A program made the position numbers and the translations under genes. Below the pieces are notes generated by a model, which saw only the letters and a list, made by a program, of their open reading frames with translations, made no database searches and was not told the origin of the DNA. A DNA stretch of 8,288 nt. Origin: Deltaproteobacteria bacterium (GTDB taxonomy: Bacteria > Desulfobacterota > Desulfuromonadia > Geobacterales > Pseudopelobacteraceae). Location: the NCBI GenBank assembly GCA_030654645.1, contig JAURXC010000367.1, positions 1 to 8,288 of the forward strand, given 5' to 3'. This document shows positions 1 through 5,384 of the stretch, one piece after another (the stretch's first letter is position 1; each line of letters starts with the position of its first letter).

Positions 1-376
1 CGGCTCTGATCAGCTCGGAAGCATCATCGATATAACCGGGATGCCCCAACCCGAAAGGCTTCCTTACGATGGCCAGGGCCCCGGCTTCCATGGCGTGAAA
101 GCATTTGTCCGCATCATTGGCGTCGTAGCTTCCGCTGACGATGATAATCGGCACCGGGTTGCTCTCCATGATCCGGCGCGTAGTTTCGAAGCCGTTCAGT
201 TTCGGCATATGAATATCCATGGTGATTACATCCGGTTTCACCTGCTCCACGGCTGAAAGCGCCATCTCGCCGTCTTTGGCGATTCCGACCACCGACACCA
301 GCGGATCGGCGGAAAGGATATGGGCGAGCAATTCTTGCTCGACCGGCGAGTCTTCCACTATGAGAACGCGTATCAT
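1..376 (-). CDS. cheB: CheB-type protein-glutamate methylesterase, N-terminal receiver domain (partial, WspF-like)
   Basis: The gene starts at an ATG at 376-374 and runs off the left edge after 125 visible codons. All of these belong to a receiver domain. Visible residues are the acidic pair E8-D9 (VLIVEDSP), phospho-acceptor D54 in MDIHMP, S81 in IIIVSGS and K106 in VRKPFG. The pattern 'KPDVITMDIHMPKLNGFETT' and the MEAGA-KP end are typical of CheB receivers, which sit in front of a methylesterase domain. That domain would lie outside the window. In the family the receiver, phosphorylated by CheA, activates removal of methyl groups from receptor glutamates in the cytoplasm. An AAAGGA ribosome site lies 8 nt before the ATG. 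The gene is last of the visible operon, 108 nt after cheA, with a large hairpin in the gap. A stand-alone CheY-like protein is the alternative, since the catalytic domain is unseen. Confidence 0.85.
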   Translation of the reverse strand, partial: MIRVLIVEDSPVEQELLAHILSADPLVSVVGIAKDGEMALSAVEQVKPDVITMDIHMPKLNGFETTRRIMESNPVPIIIVSGSYDANDADKCFHAMEAGALAIVRKPFGLGHPGYIDDASELIRA

Positions 377-378
377 GT

Positions 379-476
379 TGGGTTCCTTTAAAATCAAAAA
401 CAACCCCCCTCAATCCCCCCTTATCAGGGGGGAAGCTTGAAGGCTCTCCCCTGATAAGGGGGGATTGAGGGGGGTT
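379..476 (-). terminator. Possible intrinsic terminator/attenuator upstream of cheB
   Basis: On the minus strand the R1 stem (29 bp, very GC-rich) is followed at once by a U-rich run (UUGUUUUUGAUUUU) and then by the cheB ribosome site AAAGGA. A stem plus U-tract is the standard form of a factor-independent terminator. Because cheB follows 25 nt later in the same direction, partial read-through would lower cheB expression relative to cheA. The tract is interrupted by G residues, so termination may be incomplete, or the stem may act mainly as a 3' mRNA stabiliser. Confidence 0.45.
402..476. repeat. R1: GC-rich palindromic element between cheA and cheB, terminator-like
   Basis: A perfect inverted repeat has 29-bp arms at 402-430 and 448-476 and a 17-nt loop. 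The arms carry two C6 (or G6) blocks separated by TCAAT/ATTGA, then TTATCA/TGATAA. On the transcribed (minus) strand the stem is followed by TTGTTTTTGATTTT, so it has the form of an intrinsic terminator or attenuator. It begins 8 nt past the cheA stop and ends 25 nt before the cheB ATG. R2 and R3 are related copies. The palindrome is read directly from the sequence; any effect on transcription is inferred. Confidence 0.9.
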
Positions 477-484
477 TTCTTCCC

Positions 485-2872
485 TTAAATGAGTTTTTTC
501 ATTACTTCCAGCAGATTGCTCTGGTCGAAACTGCTCTTCACGATGTAGGCGTTTGCCCCGGCATCGATTCCGCGCTCCCGGTCTTCCCGGGAAGCGAGCG
601 CGGTTACCAGCACCACCGGCAGATCGCCATATTCCCTGTCGGAACGGATTTTGGAGGTCAGTTCGAAGCCGTTCATGCGCGGCATGTCCACGTCCGAGAC
701 CACGATGTCGAACGAGCCGTTTTTCAGCCTGGAAAAGCCGTCCATGCCGTCCACCGCCGTGACCACGGCGTAACCGGATGACTCCAGAATATTCTTGAGC
801 AGGGTCCTGGTCGTGATGGAATCCTCGACAACCAGAACGGAGCGCAAGCGGTTTGCCGGCTCTCCTGTGTCTGTGACAGCACTGCGTTGCGAAGAATATG
901 CGGCGTTCTTGACCGCCGATTTGAGCAGGTCGGTTACGTTGAGGATCGGCGCGACATGGCCGTTGCCGAGGACCGTGGCGCCCGCCACATTGCGGACCCG
1001 TGAAAGCTGCCGTCCCAGCCCCTTGAGCAGTACCTCCAGCTCGCCAAGTACTTCATCCACCTGAAAAGCGATGCGTGTGTCCGATGCGGCAAGAAGCACC
1101 ACCGGCAGCAGATCGGAAGCCATTGTTTCCCGGCCGGATACGGGAAGTTCCAAAACCGCGGCGAGCCGTGCCAGAGAGACAGGTTCACCATCCAGGCTGA
1201 TCGTTTCCCGGTTTTCAACGGTCTTGATCTCCTCCTGCTTGATTCTCAGCACTCTGGCGACATACATGGCCGGGAGCACAAACAGGCGTTCGCCGAGGCG
1301 GACGAGAATGCCCCTGAACGTGGCAACCGTCAGCGGCAGCACTATACGGAAGCTTGTTCCCGAACAGGTTGTCGATTCCACGCTGACGGACCCGCCCAGT
1401 TTTTCCACTTTTTCCCGTACGATGGCCAGACCCAGTCCCCGCCCGGAAATTTCGGTGATGATCGGACTGGTGGTGATTCCGGATTGAAAGACATGAGTCA
1501 TGAGTTCCTGGTCACTGAGTTCGGCCACTCTCTCTGCTGACAGCATACCGGATTTCAACAGTGCGGACCTGATTCCGTCCAGGGCGATGCCGCCGCCGTC
1601 ATCGGCGATGGTAAGCTCCACCTTGTCGTCTCTGGGGAGTACCGCGATCCTGATTGTCCCGAGTTGGGGCTTGCCTTTGGCCCTGCGTTCCGCCGGATTT
1701 TCGATGCCGTGATCAATGCAGTTTCTCACCAGATGCACCAGCGGGTCTTTCATCTCCTCCAGAATACGCCGGTCAATCTCGATGTCGTCACCGCTGATCG
1801 TCAGTTCGATCTTCTTGCCGTTCTCCCGTGAGAGATCCCGGACGATCTTGGGCAGAATTTCCAGCAGGGAGGAAAAAGGGAACATCAGTACTTTTTTCAT
1901 GTCTTCGAGCAGGTTGTTTGTCATGCCGCCCAGAGCCCGGCTGTCTCGTTCGGCTGATTTGACCTCTGCCGTAAACCGTGTTTCGAGTGACTTCATGAAG
2001 TCACTGTTCCAATCCAGAAAATCCAGCAACCTTGTCAGCGATCGTTTCTTGTGTGTTGCTTCGTCATTTTCACCCTGTGTTTTTGAAGATTTGAATTTTT
2101 GGACCAACGGTTTTACCCGTGCCCACTCCTTGCTCCAGGAATCGAACGCCGTAGCGGTAGCCCGCAAATCGAGTACATGCTGTGATGATGCCAGTTTGGC
2201 GGAGAGCATCTCTTCCGATTGCAGCAGCACGGATGTCAGTCTGGCCGTGGAAACCCTGACGGTATCCGGCATTGCGGAAGGAATGGGGATAAGCGCTGAC
2301 TTCGAGCTTTTAGTTCCTTCCCCTTCAAGGGGAAGGTTAGGATGGGGATGGAGTTCGTTGTGGCTACTTGCAGAAATCACGTCATCTACCCCATCTACCC
2401 CATCCCCACCCCGACCCTCCCCTTGAAAGGGAGGGAGAGAGTCTTCTGTGATAGCTATTTTCCTCTTCCCCGCCTCCTCAAGCCTGCTGATGAGTCGCCG
2501 TTGCAGAGTCTTGTCATCATGCGGCCGTTCCGCTCCGGAGTCGGGAAGAATCCGGGCGAGAAGATCCAGTGCTTCCTGAAGCAGATCGAAGAGCCCGGGA
2601 GATGCCGGCAATTCAAGCTTCTTCAGTGAGGCAAAGATACTCTCCAGCGCCTGGCAGAGCGCTTCGATCTCAACCTGGTTTACGGCGCGGGCCGCCCCCT
2701 TCAGGCTGTGCGCCTCGCGGAAAATGAACTCCACGAGCTCAGTCTGCCGTTCCGGGAGCGCTCCTTGCTCCAGTTCGAGAAGACCCGAGCACATCCCCTT
2801 CAGGTGCTCATCCGCCTCAACCTTGAAGGTTACAAGGAGTCTCTTCAGAAATTCGGCATCTTTGTCGATCAT
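485..2872 (-). CDS. cheA: Hybrid chemotaxis histidine kinase CheA with C-terminal receiver (WspE-like)
   Basis: This 795-residue cytoplasmic kinase is the core of the system: it autophosphorylates and passes phosphate to response regulators. Domains in order are an Hpt at about 1-115 with phospho-site H55 in REAHSLKGAARA; a linker at about 140-200 made largely of translated repeat (146-186); a helical, dimerisation-like stretch at about 205-345; a HATPase at about 345-515 (N-box N384 in HLVRNCIDHG, DDGGGI at 424-429, GRGLGL at 477-482); a CheW-like domain at about 515-655; and a receiver at 677-795 (E683-D684, phospho-acceptor D727 in SDVDMP, T757, K779). No clear P2 domain is seen. The order Hpt-kinase-CheW-REC matches WspE-type hybrids. 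The start at 2872 is chosen because GGGGAG lies 7 nt upstream; an in-frame ATG at 2905 lies inside repeat R2 and would add 11 repeat-encoded residues. The gene follows the MCP by 93 nt. Confidence 0.95.
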   Translation of the reverse strand: MIDKDAEFLKRLLVTFKVEADEHLKGMCSGLLELEQGALPERQTELVEFIFREAHSLKGAARAVNQVEIEALCQALESIFASLKKLELPASPGLFDLLQEALDLLARILPDSGAERPHDDKTLQRRLISRLEEAGKRKIAITEDSLPPFQGEGRGGDGVDGVDDVISASSHNELHPHPNLPLEGEGTKSSKSALIPIPSAMPDTVRVSTARLTSVLLQSEEMLSAKLASSQHVLDLRATATAFDSWSKEWARVKPLVQKFKSSKTQGENDEATHKKRSLTRLLDFLDWNSDFMKSLETRFTAEVKSAERDSRALGGMTNNLLEDMKKVLMFPFSSLLEILPKIVRDLSRENGKKIELTISGDDIEIDRRILEEMKDPLVHLVRNCIDHGIENPAERRAKGKPQLGTIRIAVLPRDDKVELTIADDGGGIALDGIRSALLKSGMLSAERVAELSDQELMTHVFQSGITTSPIITEISGRGLGLAIVREKVEKLGGSVSVESTTCSGTSFRIVLPLTVATFRGILVRLGERLFVLPAMYVARVLRIKQEEIKTVENRETISLDGEPVSLARLAAVLELPVSGRETMASDLLPVVLLAASDTRIAFQVDEVLGELEVLLKGLGRQLSRVRNVAGATVLGNGHVAPILNVTDLLKSAVKNAAYSSQRSAVTDTGEPANRLRSVLVVEDSITTRTLLKNILESSGYAVVTAVDGMDGFSRLKNGSFDIVVSDVDMPRMNGFELTSKIRSDREYGDLPVVLVTALASREDRERGIDAGANAYIVKSSFDQSNLLEVMKKLI
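2316..2435. repeat. Palindromic repeat translated in frame inside cheA
   Basis: A compound palindrome of about 120 bp lies wholly within the cheA coding region. Its outer arms, 2316-2351 and 2400-2435, are imperfect inverted copies of each other. The outer end of each arm is itself a hairpin: 2316-2336 (CCTTCCCC-TTCAA-GGGGAAGG type) and 2415-2435 (CCCTCCCC-TTGAA-AGGGAGGG type). The middle holds a short tandem repeat (CATCTACCC twice, near 2384-2400). It encodes residues 146-186 of CheA, reading LPPFQGEGRGGDG and HPHPNLPLEGEG at its two ends, both Gly/Pro/Glu-rich and unlike the domains on either side. The insert keeps the reading frame and falls in the interdomain linker. Confidence 0.85.
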
Positions 2873-2893
2873 GTTGGTTCTCCCCTTAAAACC

Positions 2894-2967
2894 AACCCCC
2901 CTCAATCCCCCCTTGTCAGGGGGGAAGCTTAAAGGCTCTCCCCTGATAAGGGGAGCGGGGAGGGGTT
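2894..2967. repeat. R2: GC-rich palindromic element between MCP and cheA
   Basis: This is a 74-bp copy of the R1 family. The cheA-proximal arm (2894-2922) matches that of R1 except for one base (TTGTCA for TTATCA), and the loop differs by one base (AAGCTTAAAGGCT). The other arm (2940-2967) has a different outer end, GGGGAGCGGGGAGGGGTT, so outer pairing is imperfect. The element overlaps the MCP stop codon (2968-2966) and ends 21 nt before the cheA ATG. Confidence 0.88.
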
Positions 2968-4717
2968 AAACCTTATACCTCGCCACCAGATCCTTCAGCT
3001 TCTGCCCCAGATCGTGCAGCCCCTGCACCGTCAGTTCCACCTGTCGCATGCCGGTCACGTTCTGCTCGCTGGCCTGACGGATGTTTTCCATCGCCATGGC
3101 TACCTGGTCCATGCCGGCCAATTGCTGTTGGCTGGATGCCGCGATCTGGGTTGCTGCCTGGGACGACTCGTCGATACTCACGCTCATCTGGCGAATCGCC
3201 TCGCCAGCCTCTTTCGACTGCCTGACGCCGTCTTCTACCGCCTTGTTACCCTGCTCGGTGGCCATAACCGCCGCGTTGGTCGCCTTCTGGATATCGTTCA
3301 GGATCGTGCGCACCTGTGACGTGGCCACCTTGGATTGTTCCGCCAGGCTCTTCACCTCCTGGGCCACTACCGCGAAACCTTTCCCCTGCTCCCCGGCCTT
3401 GGCCGCCTCGATGGCGGCGTTGACCGCCAGCAGGTTGGACTGCTCGGCCAGGTCGTTGACCGTGGCGATGATCTCGCCGATGGTCTGACTCTGTTCGGAG
3501 AGGCGCACGATACTCTCGGCAATGGCCTCCACCTGCCCCTGGATCCGTCCCATGCCGGCGATGGACTCCTCCACGGAGCGCCTGCCGACTTGTGCCACCT
3601 GGACCGCTCTCTGGGCGGTGTCCGCAACACTCTTCGCCTTCTGGCTCGACACCAGGGCGGTCTGCTTGACTTCCTCCACCGTACTGGTCGTCTCGCTCAC
3701 CGCCGCCGCCGTCTCCGTGGCGCCGCTGGCCACCTGGTTGGTAGATGCCATGATCTCGCTGGATGACGAGGCCAGTACGTTTACCCCCTCGATGATCTCC
3801 CTGGTGATCTCCCTCAGGCTGCTCCCCATGGCGGACAGCGCGTTCCCCATCACATCTCTCTCTGATTGGGGAGTAACCACGCCGCTTAAATCACCCGCGG
3901 CTATGCGCCGGGTCGTGTCGGCATGGCCCTTGATGTTTGCTACCATGCGGCGGAAGGTTTGAATCAACATGCCCACTTCGTCTCCCCTGCCGCTAGAAAG
4001 GACGTTTACTTCCAATTCCCCCTCCGCGATTCGCTCGGCTATGGCGGCAATCTCCGTAAGCGGTCTGGCAATGGCCCTGGTCATGGCCAGCGTCATGGCG
4101 GTGCTGATAATGATGGCGGCCACGCCGACCAGCAGGAATATGACCAATGATGTGCGGGCCCTCTGCTCGGACTGTGCCAGCCGCTGTTTCGCCTGTTCCC
4201 TTTCCAACTGTTCCAGTTTGAGAGCGATATCGCGAATCTTGTTGTAGCGTTCCTCCTGCTGCCCAAGACCAATTGTACGCGCTGCCTCACTCTTCCCCGC
4301 CAAAATCAGGGTAATCTGCTCTTCACGAGTCTTGCGGTAGGCATCCCGGACCACAGCAAGCTCCTGAAGAGCGGCTAAAAAATGGGGGTCGTCTTTCTGG
4401 GCGGTTGTCAGCTCCTTGAGATTTTTGTCGATGTTTCCGGAGCGTTCTTGGATGTCGCGCTCCAGCGCCTGCTGCTTGGAGCGGTCGCCGGTCATCATCA
4501 TTTCCAACAACTCTGCCCTGGCACGATTCTGGTCGGCTCGCATCTCCACGATATCGAGGGAGGTAATGTAGTTCTCGCGAAACAACTCCTGCTGGGATTG
4601 GGTCGTTGCCGTGATGCCCAGATATGCTGTCACGATGACGACGACGATGAGAGCAAACATCAGGCTGAAGCAGCAGACGATTTTCAACTTGGTGGACAGA
4701 TTCAGAAACCATTGCAT
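2966..4717 (-). CDS. Methyl-accepting chemotaxis protein (membrane receptor, WspA position)
   Basis: This 583-residue inner-membrane receptor would set CheA activity through the CheWs. In order it has a short cytoplasmic start; TM1 at about 12-34; a helical periplasmic domain at about 35-188, of the size and Gln/Glu/Arg-rich character of four-helix-bundle MCP sensors; TM2 at about 190-213; HAMP at about 213-266; a second HAMP-like motif at about 270-305 (IAAGDLSG...RDVMGNALSAM); and a long signalling coiled coil. The hairpin tip is at about 421-460 (NLLAVNAAIEAAKAGEQGKG, FAVVAQEV), the most conserved part of all MCPs. The C-terminus (LVARYKV) has no CheR-tethering pentapeptide. The start at 4717 is supported by GGAGG 7 nt upstream; in-frame ATGs further up to 4792 fall inside the preceding cheW and lack this support. 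The ligand cannot be told from sequence. It lies 19 nt after cheW, so co-expression is very likely. Confidence 0.95.
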   Translation of the reverse strand: MQWFLNLSTKLKIVCCFSLMFALIVVVIVTAYLGITATTQSQQELFRENYITSLDIVEMRADQNRARAELLEMMMTGDRSKQQALERDIQERSGNIDKNLKELTTAQKDDPHFLAALQELAVVRDAYRKTREEQITLILAGKSEAARTIGLGQQEERYNKIRDIALKLEQLEREQAKQRLAQSEQRARTSLVIFLLVGVAAIIISTAMTLAMTRAIARPLTEIAAIAERIAEGELEVNVLSSGRGDEVGMLIQTFRRMVANIKGHADTTRRIAAGDLSGVVTPQSERDVMGNALSAMGSSLREITREIIEGVNVLASSSSEIMASTNQVASGATETAAAVSETTSTVEEVKQTALVSSQKAKSVADTAQRAVQVAQVGRRSVEESIAGMGRIQGQVEAIAESIVRLSEQSQTIGEIIATVNDLAEQSNLLAVNAAIEAAKAGEQGKGFAVVAQEVKSLAEQSKVATSQVRTILNDIQKATNAAVMATEQGNKAVEDGVRQSKEAGEAIRQMSVSIDESSQAATQIAASSQQQLAGMDQVAMAMENIRQASEQNVTGMRQVELTVQGLHDLGQKLKDLVARYKV

Positions 4718-4736
4718 GTGAAACCTCCAATTCAGT

Positions 4737-5264
4737 TCAAACCTCTTCATGCACCACAATGCTCCGGTCGGAGAGGATCTTCCCACCATCAAGCACTACC
4801 AGACGTTCTTCTGTAACTCCCATCAGGTACTCGGCTCGTATCTCGGTCAAGGTGGGGAGCGTCGCTAGCAGATCTGAGCGGGGAATCCAGCGTGCGGCAA
4901 TGATGGCATCCGCCAGAACACCGAATTCCATGGCTCCGTGATGCAGCACGATGACCTTGTTCAGATCGGAAAGCCCCCTGTTGGGCAGGTCGAAAAATAT
5001 GCGCAGATCAATGACCGAGAGGATTTTGCCGCGCATATTGATGACACCCAGCACGAAGGCGGGGGTACAGGGGAGGGGGGTGAGATCTTTCAGGGGATAG
5101 ACCTCTCCGATATAGGCCGATTCGATGGCGTAGCGTTCGTCGGCGAGGAGAAACTCGACTACCTCGAGTCGTTCCGCTTCCGAAGTGCTTTTCTCCGGCT
5201 CCCGTGCCAGGGCCGCCGCCCGTGCTTTCAGAATCCGTTGCCGCTCATTGCTGGTTTCGTCCAT
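4737..5264 (-). CDS. cheW: CheW-type coupling protein with N-terminal extension (WspD-like)
   Basis: This 175-residue soluble adaptor would link the receptor to CheA. The CheW fold covers about 32-172, with the family signature GVINMRGKILSVIDLR at 73-88 followed by FFDLP, and a late LMGVTEERLVVLDGGKIL stretch at 147-164. Ahead of it is an extra charged helix of about 30 residues (ERQRILKARAAALAREP). Similar Arg/Ala-rich extensions occur in CheWs of Wsp-like clusters, which supports calling this the WspD counterpart rather than a motility CheW. The ATG at 5264 follows AAGGGG by about 7 nt. The MCP begins 19 nt downstream. Upstream is a 120-nt gap holding repeat R3. Confidence 0.93.
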   Translation of the reverse strand: MDETSNERQRILKARAAALAREPEKSTSEAERLEVVEFLLADERYAIESAYIGEVYPLKDLTPLPCTPAFVLGVINMRGKILSVIDLRIFFDLPNRGLSDLNKVIVLHHGAMEFGVLADAIIAARWIPRSDLLATLPTLTEIRAEYLMGVTEERLVVLDGGKILSDRSIVVHEEV

Positions 5265-5293
5265 GTTATCCCCTTGATTTTTCTACCAAAACC

Positions 5294-5367
5294 AACCCCC
5301 CTCAATCCCCCCTTGTCAGGGGGGAAGTGTCTTGCTCCTCCCCTGACACGGGGAGGCCGGGAGGGGT
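5294..5367. repeat. R3: GC-rich palindromic element between cheR and cheW
   Basis: This is the third copy of the R1/R2 family, 74 bp. The arm next to cheW (5294-5322) is identical to that of R2. The loop is different (AAGTGTCTTGCTCCTC). The far arm (5340-5367) reads CCCCTGACAC then GGGGAGGCCGGGAGGGG, with the same alternative outer end as R2. The change TGATAA to TGACAC next to TTGTCA keeps part of the inner stem paired. The element starts 17 nt past the cheR stop and ends 29 nt before the cheW ATG. Confidence 0.88.
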
Positions 5368-5384
5368 TAAAAGACGGTGCTGAG

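Noticed and set aside
114..413. 99-residue minus-strand frame over the cheB start
   Set aside because: It is a different frame from the clear receiver domain (acidic pair, D54, K106) starting at 376. Its N-terminus comes from R1-flanking sequence.
402..476. R1-R3 as CRISPR repeats
   Set aside because: They are far apart, separated by genes, and palindromic through most of their length; there are no spacers or cas genes.
1716..2426. 236-residue plus-strand open frame antisense to cheA
   Set aside because: Serine/arginine-rich shadow of the kinase coding strand with no recognisable motif or ribosome site.
2873..2905. Longer cheA start inside R2
   Set aside because: It would add residues encoded by the repeat only; the ribosome site lies 3' of it and directs initiation at 2872.
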